Shown one piece after another: positions 24,119 through 39,980 of a DNA stretch of 64,000 nt (its first letter is position 1; every line of letters begins with the position of its first letter). The translations under genes were made by a program, and so were the position numbers. The DNA comes from Brasenia schreberi (Eukaryota; Streptophyta; Magnoliopsida; Nymphaeales; Cabombaceae). The notes beneath the pieces are model-generated. The model saw only the letters and a list, made by a program, of their open reading frames with translations. It was not told where the DNA came from and ran no database searches. The stretch is taken from the NCBI GenBank assembly GCA_036023115.1, contig JAYKKT010000074.1, positions 8,864,501 through 8,928,500 of the forward strand, given 5' to 3'.

Positions 24119-25055
24119 TGCCAGTTTAGATAACGCTCTGGATGAAAGACAAGAAGAGTTGAAGGAGATTTGGTTTGGTTTAGAGTTATTTGGTTCGTAT
24201 TTCAAATATTAGGTTTAGATTTTGATACAAATTTTTAAAGATCTATACTAATGTCACTGTGTCACATTTGGAGCATGCTTATTAATTATCACTGTCATTA
24301 TTATCGTATTAGTGTGATCAAGTCTTTTCTGCATTTTATCTTCTAAACTATAAGGGTAGAAGATTATTCTATTCTATTCCTATGCAGTAATATGCATTTC
24401 GGTTCCTCTGATTCCCATTGAGTTTAGAGAGAGAACCAGCCATGAAGGAGGAGAGTCGGACTGTTGGCTGCAAGAAATACGTGTTTTCGGGTTGGTTGTT
24501 CGACAGGAGGTCGAGCAATACCATCACATGATGGACTCGACATCGCTTCCATGTGTTTTCTAGTGTTTTCGAGATGGTCCCTTTCAAGTTCAGGTTTTAT
24601 TACATCTTTATTTAAAAAGCAAAGCGAGATTTTAAAACCAAAACCAAAAGCTACTTAGGATCGATGATTCTAAACCAGCGGTTCCTGTTTTGATTTTGGC
24701 TTGATTCTTTCATAGGCAAAACAAAAATCAAACCATGATGTTCTCCGGTTTTGGTTTGGTCACAATTACGGTTCCAGCCGGTTCACAGCTCATCCGGCCT
24801 AGGCCAAATAAATAAAATCATTTGCAAAACCTCTCTCTTCAAACAAAGTTACCGATATTTGTTATTATTCTATAAAATAAATAAACTACTGCATCTTTCC
24901 AAGCTCATCTCTTTTAGATGGCAGGTTTGAATGACCATGAACTGAAAATATTTCTTAGATCAAGATGGCTTTGTTCCCCAAATTGCAGTTTAAAGGTTAT
25001 GCACTCCAAACATCTAAAGAACAAATTTGTGAAAACAAACTGAAATCCAACAGCA
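24119..25055. other. Intergenic, no gene seen
   Basis: AT-rich sequence. A stretch at about 24,660-24,800 is rich in AACCG/CGGTT words like those at 6.1 and 30.6 kb. No coding signal could be supported. Confidence 0.4.
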
Positions 25056-25264
25056 CTAATTCTCAACTGATAACTTTCCAAGGGAAAGGAACTGCTGCTG
25101 GGCCTGCAAAACTAACTCTTGGTCATTCCATTCGTGACGGCAAGTCTCTGGTTGCGCCACCTTGTTCTGTAAAGCTGCATCATACATCTTCTTCCTCCAT
25201 TCATCCACCTTTGGGCACCCACATTGCTCTACGAGCCACTCATCATACTCAAATTGCACGGGTA
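25056..25264 (-). pseudogene. Lone last exon of a flavin-containing monooxygenase (second FMO locus)
   Basis: An acceptor (TTATACAG) on the minus strand is followed by an open segment with QFEYDEWLVEQCGCPKVDEW, RKKMYDAALQNK, PETCRHEWNDQELVLQAQQQ and a natural stop at 25,056. It is the C-terminal exon of the FMO GS-OX-like family and is closely similar to the split exon at 18.2 and 12.3 kb. No upstream FMO exons were found in the 0.6 kb before the APRT 3' end, so this is a truncated duplicate rather than a working gene. Its reading frame is intact. Confidence 0.75.
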
Positions 25265-25890
25265 CTGTATAATTCACAACCTTAGAAACTTAAGACTAAA
25301 GTTACAACCAAACTAATCATCAGAAGATCTACGAGGGAGTGCAGAAGGCAGATCAAATCAAGCCAAAATCAGAACGAAACCTTGTAGCACACTAAGTAGA
25401 GTTGACTGCTCTCATTCTTAGTCGCCATCAATCTAAATCTTTTGTCATACAACTTAAATGAGAAAGATCATATTTTACTTTATTGTCACCTATGATTCTT
25501 ATTTTCATTTAAACCAACCCCTATCTCCAACCAAAGTCACCTTTCCTGAAAGAACTAATCATTTTTCTTAAGAAATTTGAGAATTATAAAGAAACAGAAT
25601 CCGCTTTGCTCATGCAAGAAACAGAACAGTATCAGAACCAACTTCCATAAAGAAACTGAGTTGCGAATGTAAGCAACTGGAATTGGCACGAGTAACAATA
25701 AAATGTAAAACACGTTACAAAAATCAATTATCCGGTTGCATCAATGCAACAAGCCAAATTACGAATTCATGTTCTCAAGTTGGAGAGACGAAGCAAATGC
25801 TTGTAAGGAATTCCACGTCCAAAATGATGGCCGGAATAGATCAAAGTTCCTCCAATGAACAATGCCCATCGACCGCTTATGCCTCTTGCA

Positions 25891-29207
<3,317 letters not shown>

Positions 29208-29760
29208 CTTCCTAACAAAGCCAAGACTTCTCTTGCTCAAACAAGAACGCAAAAGAACATGAAGAGAGAGAGAGAGTGGAACTGAACAGAATGGGCAACA
29301 AGGGAGATATGTAGCTACTAGCTAGGGGAGAGAGAGAGCGAGGTAGCTCTCTGCACGAGGCCAAAGGCCAAATCTTCTCGAGAAGTAAAAGGATCGACCG
29401 CTTGGTTAAAACCGAGGGCGAAACCAAACAACCGAGAGAGAGAGAATTCCTCCAAAACTTCACAAAGCGATCACGAGAAACTATATTTCCTTTTCCTTCC
29501 ATCCTTTCGTTTCTCATCTGCCTTTCAATCCTTTCATACTTCACTTTGTTATATTCCTTTCTACCCCCTCATCTTTCCTCATTTTTCTTCTGGCTCCCCT
29601 TCATCTACTCTCCTACCCAAACACCAGTTCATTCTTCACGTTCAAATACATAACGCGAATCTAACGTTAATCAATAAGAAAATGAATTAATAATATGTGA
29701 TATTAAAAGCTTGAGAAAAAAGAATAGTGGGTGTCATTGAGGGCGACCCTAGAGGTGGCG
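29208..29760 (-). promoter_or_regulatory. APRT upstream region
   Basis: Sequence upstream of the APRT start on the minus strand, rich in GA/CT tracts (29,262-29,275; 29,322-29,340; 29,433-29,444). No definite TATA box or transcription start could be placed. Confidence 0.35.
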
Positions 29761-31979
29761 CCCAGAAAGAGAGTTAGCGGGGCCCACGGTGGATGAGCGG
29801 CAGGAAGTAAAGCGTCTTTCTCGGGGCATGGCCAGAAAAATGAATCCACGGTGGCCGTCTATCGGACGTGGAAAGGATCAGCCAATTAATGATCGCCAAG
29901 CTGGCAAGTTGCAGGGGATCTACCCCTTCCCTCCGTACATGTGCACGCGCGCGTATCTCCAGGCCGGATACATGGGGACCACGAGACGGGAGAAAGAGAG
30001 ATACGGTGAGGATTCGTTGACGCAAACTATCCACGTCAACTTCATGAATGACCGTCGTACCCTAATCCCTTGACTTTCCGGACCTTTCTGACACAAGCAC
30101 CCACAGGGCCACACCCACTCCCTCGCCTCTACACTCCTCTCTCTCTCTCTCTCTCGCTATATATATATATATATATATATGCGAAAACTATAAATAAATA
30201 GATACTTTTATATAAAAAGTAAGAGTTGTTAAACTCTATTAAATTATTTATTATGTTTGTTAAGATTAATGCCTTACATTGACGGCACGAACAAAAGTAA
30301 TAATTGTGTAGTACTTCTCATTTTTTCTCTCACATATATAGAGCATCTTAGCCATAATGATCTTTTTGTGAACAATCTTGCATAGATATATCATTTGATT
30401 TTTGAGATGGGCGATTGAAATTTAAATTATTTTATATTTAATATAAAAGAATAAATTTGAATGGTAAAAATGTTTGTACAAATTTTGGTATAATAAGACT
30501 CTTTATAAATAATATCTGATTATGAAAATAGGAGTCAAAATAAAAAAGGTCATCTTAGACATGATCGATTTTGAATCGAAACCAAACTAGGTCATGAACC
30601 GAAACTATTGAAACATAGCACATAATTGAATCGAAACCATGAACATCGAACCGAAACCATGAACCACTCCATTCATTGAACTGAAACCGATGATTTTGTT
30701 TATATTTTCTTAAATTACAAACTTTTGTACAGTTTTTCTCGGTTTCAAACGGTTTAGGACTCAAATAAAAAAACGGAACCACCTTAGTCCTAGTTATTGG
30801 TTATGAGTAAACCGAAACCAGGCATGAATAGCTCATTTGAGTTGGATCAGACCGTATTTATAAGAAGTCCCATGGATATTCGGATTACTATCAGTAGGAT
30901 TCAATCTACAATAAGATCTCGTTTTCTTGAAGATAATTGCTACTACGACACACTAAAAGCAATAGCTCATATGACTAGGGGGGTCGATCACAAGTGAAGG
31001 TCATGTGTTCAACACCCCGGGTGTGCATCTCCCTTTCATCTTGATCTTGCCATTCTACGAAGAAAATTAAACGCTACTGTGATAAAAAGATTGATCACGG
31101 TGGTGATTAATAATCCATCTAGGTGATCCCACTCAATAAAGAAAAGGTTTGGTTTTGGTTTCAACCAAATCAAGAGGTGATCCAAACTATATCTGACCCG
31201 TTCGGATCTGTTGCATTCGACTAGAAAGTACATGGGATGCCTTCTGACAAGATTCCCACAGAGAGATTTTGTTATTTCTAATAATAATAATAATGAATAA
31301 AGTAATAATAAACCGTATGCATCGGGCTCTTCATAAAAATCCGTATAATTTCAGGGTTTTGTTTCTCAACACTTTGGTTTGATGTGAGACTTTAGTATTT
31401 CGGTTCGAAATTTTTATGCCCAAAACCAAACCCAAAACAATATTGACTGAAGTAACGTAAATTTGCAAAAGAAGAGATTTTGCGAGATAGTTGCCACCAA
31501 CTTGATATTTGTAAATAACACATTCGTTTTTTAAGTTCATAGATAAATAAGAGGATGGGACCACTTATTCTCATGTGTTTGATTCATGGTTCGAAGGGAA
31601 CCAGACCTCGATTTTTGGTCTTCATGATTCTAAGTTTTGTTGCGTTAAATGCTTAACCTGTCATTAATATAAAGCTATGGCTTCATAGGCCCAATTTGAG
31701 TAAAAAAACATTGATACTCAGAGTAAATGAGTCATAAGAACTAGACTTATAGTTTTATATGAAAACACATGCACCTCCTTCTCTCTCATGTCGCTCACCT
31801 TACATAAAAAGTCATTCAATCATTTCTATCATGAATAAAACATAAAACCATGGTTCATTTTATATGCACCATAACTATACCTACAAGCTCAAAAGTTTGA
31901 AGGGGTCTCAGGCACACCCTAGATGTTGGCTGATCATATGTAATTGGAGTTATATGATTGGTAGTATCCCTTACATGTG
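29761..31979. other. Gene-less interval with degenerate AACCG-rich repeats
   Basis: Contains a (CT)n(TA)n tract at 30,136-30,180 and AACCGAAACC/CGGTTT-rich stretches at about 30,540-30,830 and 31,330-31,640. No supported gene. A tRNA-like word pair near 30,985-31,020 was too weak to call. Confidence 0.45.

Positions 31980-32033
<54 letters not shown>
31980..32033. repeat. (TC)n(TA)n microsatellite
   Basis: About 24 bp TC then about 30 bp TA. Confidence 0.98.
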
Positions 32034-32035
<2 letters not shown>

Positions 32036-32749
32036 TGCAAATAAAATAAATAGAAATAATGTACTCATACAAGCGCACAAATGAGCAGTAGTGACAGCAT
32101 GTGCTCTCAATTGAGTGGTCTTATTTCAAATAATTTTATTGGTGGATTTGGCAATTAATGGGAGACGATGATGCAACAGTGGCTCCACTTGAGTAGTGAA
32201 TCTAAGAGGGTGTGATAAGATCAACCTTTTTCGTGGTAAGACCATCCAACGATTTTGATTGCATTGTCATGACCCCCATCAAAAAAGGAACGTCATGTGT
32301 GTATTCTCAATCACACCATAATGAGTACAGGTATTGACCGTGCCAATTGCATCAACTGGGCACTATCTCCTCCATTGCAGCTACAACCGTCCAAAACCAT
32401 TGACAGATGACCGCCCCTCTCACCTATGTAGATATATACATGATAAGAATACAACTTCAAAATTATACAAAAGATAAAAACAACAAGAAACACTGCTACA
32501 ATTATATATATAAAGAGAGAGAGCAACTTTCAATATATATAATGTTTTTTCATAATGTTACATAAATATTTTTATCATTCGATCTTTGATATCTTTTAAT
32601 TAAAAAACTATTATATTTTTGCTTTTAATGCAGTGTGTGTATGTCTAAAACGTGAAAGCATTTTTTACCATGCCCAGTTTGGCAGATCCAGTAATGACAA
32701 TACCAGTTACTCCTATAGTGGTCAAAAAAGCTACCTAACTAATACCAGT

Positions 32750-32752
<3 letters not shown>

Positions 32753-32801
<49 letters not shown>
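32753..32801. repeat. (TC)n(TA)n microsatellite within a short duplication
   Basis: The word ATACCAGTTA occurs just before this tract, again at 32,700, and before the next CT tract at 32,885, showing local duplication of a unit that ends in the microsatellite. Confidence 0.95.
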
Positions 32802-33886
32802 TTGTCATATTCAATAGTGATAATATTAGATAATCCAATGAGAGTCAAATAAGCTAGCCAATTGATACCAGTTACTTTCGCTTTCTCTCTCTCTCTCTCT
32901 CTCCACATACACACACATATATATAGTGAAAACTGGGAGTCTCAAACACCTTCTTATACCAAACTCTATTAGACATACTTGTCACTCGTGCTATAACACT
33001 GATGATAATATTGACACGAGGATATTAATGAACATAAAAACATTAAATACAACACAAAATGTGTGTTGTGATTATCACTGATTGATTGATTGCATGGACA
33101 ATGACGATGATCAAGCAATGTCTAGCATAAAAGGTTATCTAGAAGTTTCAGTTCTCTCTCTATATCTCTCTATATGTCTCTCTCTATGTGTGCATGAGTA
33201 GGCATCAGAACTACCACCATCCGTGCACAAAGTTTACTATGCTGTGAAAAGCTAGTTGACTTTGTGAGAACTACATGAAAGTGGACGATTGAAAGTTAGT
33301 CTAGTTGCTTCAACTCTCCTAACCACCCCCTCCCCCCAGCCCTCTCTCTATATATTTATCTATCTATTTGTTTATCTCTCTCTATATATAGAGAGAGAAG
33401 GGGTATACGCTCAACCTAATATATCACTAAATCTGTTCAAACATTTTTATCTCGTTTCAATGCGATAATTGATGGTGGAGATTTGAAATGAAAAATAAAG
33501 TGTACGTTGAGCACTAAATGAAGTAAGAAAAGTTCAATGTCACACTTGCTTTTTGAAATTAAAATCTCTATCGTTACCGTGGTGACGGGACAATAAAACT
33601 ATTTGAGAAAGATTGAGCACGAACTAAACACTATATATTATGTTACACATTGTGAAACGCTCCTAAGAGTTCTTGGTCAAATTGAGCGGCTCGCAGCTTG
33701 AGTGGTCGGCAAGCTTTTGATCTCATGGTAGAGTTGCCTGATGGATGGCAAGAAAAAACAAACTTGTTTTTAATTGTCAACTCGCTCTGTGATAGATATC
33801 CTTTGCATGAACGGATACCGATTACTTTTGGGTTCTTGGTACAAATCGACGATCTTCTAGTTATTTAATTCACATGATTTAGCTAT

Positions 33887-34069
<183 letters not shown>

Positions 34070-34324
34070 GTTGCATTTATTAAAAGTCCTTTTCTCAAGA
34101 CGTGCGCACCAGGTGCGCGCCTTGCTCACCAGACTCGTAGTGTGTTCGTGGAGAGCATTGGGCTTTATTACATGAGGTCACAAGCTCACCGTGGAAAATG
34201 AGGGAGAGGGGCTCCCTTTTCAAATGAAAGTGAGCTGCTTTCCCCGCTCCGCATGAAACAGACCACGATCCCATCTGTCTGAACTGTCTCCCCACCCACC
34301 TTCTCCAATAATCAAAAGTGACAC

Positions 34325-34455
<131 letters not shown>

Positions 34456-34700
34456 GAGAGAGAGAGAAAGAGAAACTAAGAGGTGCTAGATAACTTTACG
34501 AAACGACTCATGTGATTTCACTTGTCAAATCGATTTTTGTGTTAATATCGATATGAACATTTAATGCAAATGAATGTATTAAATATGATATAAGAAGAGC
34601 AATTTCATTAATATCAATCGTGCAATCAATTGGATGATGATAATAGTTAAGCAATATCTAACACTAAGTAGTGTCTAGTTCTTCCTCCTCTCTCTCTCTG

Positions 34701-34809
<109 letters not shown>

Positions 34810-34944
34810 ATCTTACATTTTGATACTCCACTCACACTTTTTAAGGTATATTTCAATTCTAATCTTTTGAACATAATTGTCAATTTTATAAATTTTACGA
34901 TAAGAGGGTATGTGCTTAGTTCACTTCTAAGGCTTAGCTCTAGA

Positions 34945-35077
34945 TAATGACGGAAATGAGACAAACTATGTATAGTGGTCATGAATTCAATGATCTCCTA
35001 ACTTTTTGATTGATTTTCCTAATCTCAGGTGGTGTGGCCGCCCCACCCTACCTCAACGTAAATCCGTCATTGATTCT
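34945..35077. mobile_element. hAT-like MITE relic
   Basis: The ends AATGACGGAAAT and, as reverse complement, AATGACGGATTT form degenerate inverted repeats. The interior end carries GCCGCCCCACC, shared with the element at 35.8-36.0 kb. Confidence 0.4.
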
Positions 35078-35374
35078 AGGGATGGGCCCAAAAATGATTT
35101 AATGTAAAATTTAGAAATTTAAAGACCAGAAGGGCCCTCGATATAAATTCCACATGCCAGTGCACAATGTAACTTTTAGACTTAATTGAGGGCTCCAGAC
35201 CCATACTTTTAGGGCCATGCCTACTATACGACCACTGGCTTATGCTTGGGTGTTATACTTGTATAAATCAAACCCCACTCTATGCTTTGGTTTATGTCAT
35301 TGGAGATGTCATGGTGCTTCCTTTTCCCCCTCATGGTTTCAACCATTGACTTCGACCGCATAAGTCAACCAGCT

Positions 35375-35705
35375 ACAACAACAACAACAATAACTAAGCC
35401 TTTTCCCGTACAAGACGGGGTTGGCTACATGGATTCTTTGTTTCCACGGAGCCCTAATATATGCCATGTTAGCAATTAACTCACAATAAGCTAGATCATT
35501 CTTTATTGTTTCTTTCCACCACTTATGTGGTTGTCTTCTACCTCTTTTAGTACTTTCAAAATCTAGTTTTTCATACCCTGTTATAGGTTCTTCTTTTTAT
35601 ATGTTTAAACCACCTTAAACGATATTCTCTCATTTTATCCTCTATTGGTGCCACACATAATTTATTTCTAATAACCTCATTATGTATAAGGTCTTTTCTT
35701 ATATG
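35375..35705 (-). mobile_element. RTE LINE 3' fragment (minus strand)
   Basis: The (CAA)n at the left is the complement of the (TTG)n tail. The sequence matches the 3' end of the 44-kb RTE copy, including the complement of AGTATGGGAAAAGGCTTAG. Imperfect flanking repeats TAAGTCAACCAGCT (35,361-35,374) and TAAGTCGAGCAACT (35,706-35,719) are a probable target duplication. Confidence 0.85.
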
Positions 35706-35792
35706 TAAGTCGAGCAACTGTTGATATAAAATTGTTTTCTATTACTGTAACGCCCCTCTGGTCAAGATGAATGCTGTCAGGAAGGAGCCGCC

Positions 35793-35976
35793 ATCCATGG
35801 CGGATCTAGAAGTTTGTGTAGAGTGTGGCAAATGGGTCATGGGACTGTTCAAGGTGGGGGGAACAATGTATTATACACATAGATTCAACCTGAGGCTATG
35901 TTCTTTATATTCAACTTTTTAAACTTTGGGTCGGGTTGCCGCCCCACCTCAGCTCAATGTAGATCCGCCACTGGTC
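35793..35976. mobile_element. hAT-like MITE
   Basis: The left end CATGGCGGATCTAG and the right end, reverse complement CAGTGGCGGATCTAC, are inverted repeats of about 14 bp enclosing 184 bp without coding capacity. Confidence 0.5.
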
Positions 35977-36402
35977 GCCATTTATTCAAGTTATTGAGGG
36001 CGGAGATCAGTTGAGGTCTGCCATTGGGGAGTTGGCCTGTGTTTAGTCATGGGGTGCAACAAGGGTTAACAAGTGGGTTTTTCTTGGTATGAGAATCCTC
36101 CCAAACCATGATCCTCTTGCAAAAGTTCCATGCATCTAGACATGGGCGGTTCCGGATCGAACCGGCACAAAAATTTGGTTGAGGACTATTCTTATGCATC
36201 TAGTTGCACTGACCGGCGACCGCACTGATTCTGCCTTGTGTATTTTTATTTAAAAAAAGTAGGCCGTTTGAGTATTATAAATATAAATGTTAGTACATAA
36301 TCTTGTGGCAATCTCAACGGCCACATATGGGACTCATTACGATGTCTTTGTGTCTGCAAACCATCACATGCTAATCATTGTTCATGTGAAACAAATAATT
36401 TC

Positions 36403-36660
36403 TTGGTTTGTGGTTCAAAAGCCACTCAAATGACTTACAATAACACCGTGTATATATATATGTATATATGTATATATAGAGAGAGTTGTTAGACAGGTTT
36501 GATCTCTTAGAGAAGATTTAAACCGTCCATGCCATTGGTTTGTTGTTTAAAAGCCACTCACATGACTTACAATAACACCATATATGTATATGTATATATA
36601 GAGAGTTGTTAGACAGGTTTGATCTCTTAGAGAAGATTTAGACCGTCCATGCGAGTGGTT
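36403..36660. repeat. Tandem duplication, about 130-bp unit with TA/GA tracts
   Basis: Two near-identical copies (36,403-36,534 and from 36,535) contain AAAGCCACTCA, TGACTTACAATAACACC and GTTAGACAGGTTTGATCTCT. A third partial start is at about 36,653. Confidence 0.95.
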
Positions 36661-36666
36661 TGTTGT

Positions 36667-36670
<4 letters not shown>

Positions 36671-36746
<76 letters not shown>
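36671..36746. repeat. (TA)n(GA)n microsatellite
   Basis: About 27 bp TA and 49 bp GA. Confidence 0.98.
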
Positions 36747-36750
<4 letters not shown>

Positions 36751-37286
36751 AGATCTAGTTTAGATTGGTTCATTCGTATGTATGACTTGGACTAGACTAA
36801 ACATACCAAATGAACAAGTGAATAATATTATCCTTTTACAAAAATATACTTATACGGATGATCCTTTCCTTAGGAATCTACTGTAAAAGCCATTGAATTC
36901 CAACATTATCATGGATTGATGAGAAAGGCAACCGTACAAAAATGTCATGACTTTCAAACTTTATAAGATTAAGTTACAAACCAATGTCTACGACCATTTT
37001 GTTGATGGCTTACAGTTTAAATACAAATGCATTAAATCCACAATAGAAAAGTAAAATAGTATTTTTAATTCAATTTTCTATTACTGGTCATGCCAACCAA
37101 ATAATGGAATAAATATATGTGGGTAGATGCTCAAATATGCTCAAATGATGGAGATTTTAATTACAAATACTCTTGTAATTTTGTACTTTGTTCTTTTTTG
37201 CTTTATCATCTCAACCGTTTATATCAAATATCGAAATGATAAAATAGATTTATGCACCAATGAGATTTGAGTATGTACCACTACCT

Positions 37287-37319
<33 letters not shown>

Positions 37320-38400
37320 GTGCTGAATTCTCATTAGTGCTCAATCTTCCTCAAACATTTCACTTTTTGATCATCGCGATTAATAATAGAGATTTGAACA
37401 TTAAAAAGAAATGTATACCATTGTATTTTCCATACTCAGATTTAGTGCACAATGATACACTCTATTTTTTATTTGAAATAGATTTAATAATGTATTAAAT
37501 TGAGCATATACCACTATCTTTATATATATATATCAGTAAGATTTTCCGCTTTCTTTTTTTTCAATCATCGTTGGTGAACAAATCAGGTCTACATCCTTGT
37601 ATTCATCTTGCAGAAATGCACAATGTAGAAGGAAAACTTGCCCACTAGTTGGACCACCTTCATTCACATGCCTTGGTCAAAACCCATGAACTTAGGTAAA
37701 CACAAGAGTACAGAAGGAAGCAATACATAAAGATCCGCCGGACTTTTCTAACCATATGATCTTTTTTCTTCTCTATGACCATGAATATCTCCTCATCCAC
37801 ACGGTGAAAGACTAATTTCTCGGGGTACGGTCAGGCGCCGGAGGTGAAGGCCTCTCAACGGCATCTTTTCATGCACGCCGTTCAGGGGAGGGACCCGAGC
37901 CGTTTCTCAATGACAAAAATATACGAAATGTATTTAAAAATATTAGTGCACTGATTTTTGTGATCATATCAACTGCTAAATATTATATGATAAGATTCTC
38001 AATAAATATCATCACTATAGTGAATCGATCTATCAAATACTCTAGAGGACACAAACAAACACAAGCTGGGTTTTCATCTTATTTCTAGACCACAAAAACA
38101 GACATATCGGGTCGTGTTCATGCCAACACAAACTGGGTTTTGATCTTGTTTTTAGAGCACAAAAAAGAGACGTTTCGGGTCGTGTTCATGCCATGTTCTA
38201 TATTGCAAGCAATTATGGTGTATGTCACATGTCTTGTTTGTGTCGTGTCATTTCATGCTTAATCAAAATTGAGCCAATCTTAGATGGACACAAATACCAT
38301 CCGTATGACAGCCTTTATTATGAAACTGAAAGTATCACCTTATGCATTGAATTCTCGAATTTCTCGTCTTTTGGAAGGGACCTTAATGCATCTTTTTGAT
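36747..38400. other. Gene-less interval with microsatellite-bounded repeats and a 67-bp tandem duplication
   Basis: Copies of a dispersed repeat lie at about 37,100-37,300 and 37,305-37,530, both bounded by TA/GA tracts and ending with a TACCACTA-type word before a TA run. A 67-bp unit containing CTGGGTTTT and CGGGTCGTGTTCATGCCA is duplicated at 38,060-38,193. No gene supported. Confidence 0.5.
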
Positions 38401-38521
38401 GAGTGGCGGACCTACTTTAAGGTGAGGTGAGATAAAGTGCTTTGTAGATATGAAATATGAGTACATCTCACTTAAAATATACGTAAACCTAATCTTAAAA
38501 AAATTTATAGGTCCACCACTG
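38401..38521. mobile_element. Short MITE with 13-bp inverted ends
   Basis: The left end AGTGGCGGACCTA (38,402) and the right end, reverse complement AGTGGTGGACCTA (38,508-38,520), match at 12 of 13 positions. They belong to the same terminus type as the MITEs at 35 kb. No clear target duplication. Confidence 0.5.
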
Positions 38522-39886
38522 AGTTTGAAATTGGATAATCTCTCTATTGAATAATCTCTCTCTTTATATATATATACATACATATATATATATATATATT
38601 CAAAACCGGATGGATGAGCATAGCAGCAATTGAAGTGATTGACTGACATATAACGTCAACATTTTGGTATTAACATGGACTTGCTGCGAAGTTGGGCCAG
38701 TTGATCCTGTCTATATATAAATTAAGGATGCATTAAATCCAGCCCATGGATTTTCACTCTTAAAAAAATGCTTTCAATAAGACGAAAGATGGTGACCTTT
38801 GAAACACGGTGTCTAGTCCATTTGAAGTAAAAAAGAATACAATAAAATAATATTGTAACAAAATATAGTGTACTCAGATGACTATTAGTGATTAAATGGT
38901 CCAATCAACCTACAATTGATTATTTTGGGTTTAAAAATATCAAATTTAGAAGAAAATATACTTGGTTTATAAAGGTGGTATCAATTTATTCATTTAAGAC
39001 GTGATGGGTGTTGTTCTTGATCATTGTGGGTCTTCTCTATTTTTGGTTAGAATTATTGTGGGTTTTCTAATTGGCATAGTCTATTATCATTTGTGGACCT
39101 TAAAGAGAAGGGAAGAACTGTTCTTCTAACGTGTGATGTGACTATTCTGTTATTCGTGAAGGGGAAAAGGAGGGCTTCTATCTCATAAGTCATTCCGGCT
39201 TGTACCCCACGACTTTCGTAGAGGGATGAGCTCATATCATTCATGAGCTATGTTGCATTTATATATATATAGAGAGAGTATAGTCCAAATATATATTTAT
39301 TCATGCTTAAATCTACTTAAGCATTAATTTCTATCATTCAATTGGTATGATCATTGATAGAGTTTTGGATTTAAAAATATGTAAATGCTAAATACAAAAG
39401 TATAATAGTACTTTTTATTTTTAAATTCAAATCTTTACCATTGATCGTATCAACTGAATTATGGATATCTTTGAACGAAATTGAGCATGGATCAGTGTAT
39501 GCATATTCCAATTTCTCTTTTTCTTCCTGCAGGAAAATCTTGTTCACCCTTGATATGCCTACTCACGCTCATCTTTAACTTTTTGAAAAGTATATATGAA
39601 CAATATAAATTACATTCATGCTCTCAAAACATAAGGGTTCTCTCTCCCTCTTCCTCTTTATATATACAAGAAAATAAGATCTTGTCTATCTTTGATATGT
39701 TTACTCATGTTCATTCGTTATTTTTCGATGGTAAGAGAATAATTTAAAAAGTTTTAACTGTTTTGAAAAAGTACATATGAATACTTTAAATTACATTCAT
39801 ACCCTAAAAAAATAAGGGTCAGATATGAATGTGCAGTATTAGTGGTGCATAGATATGAATGTGCAGTATTAGTGATGCATAGAATT

Positions 39887-39980
<94 letters not shown>

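Noticed and set aside
30960..31040. Possible tRNA-derived element (CATGTGTTCAACACCCCGG word)
   Set aside because: Box B fit is poor, no box A partner and no A-tail or (TTG)n end.
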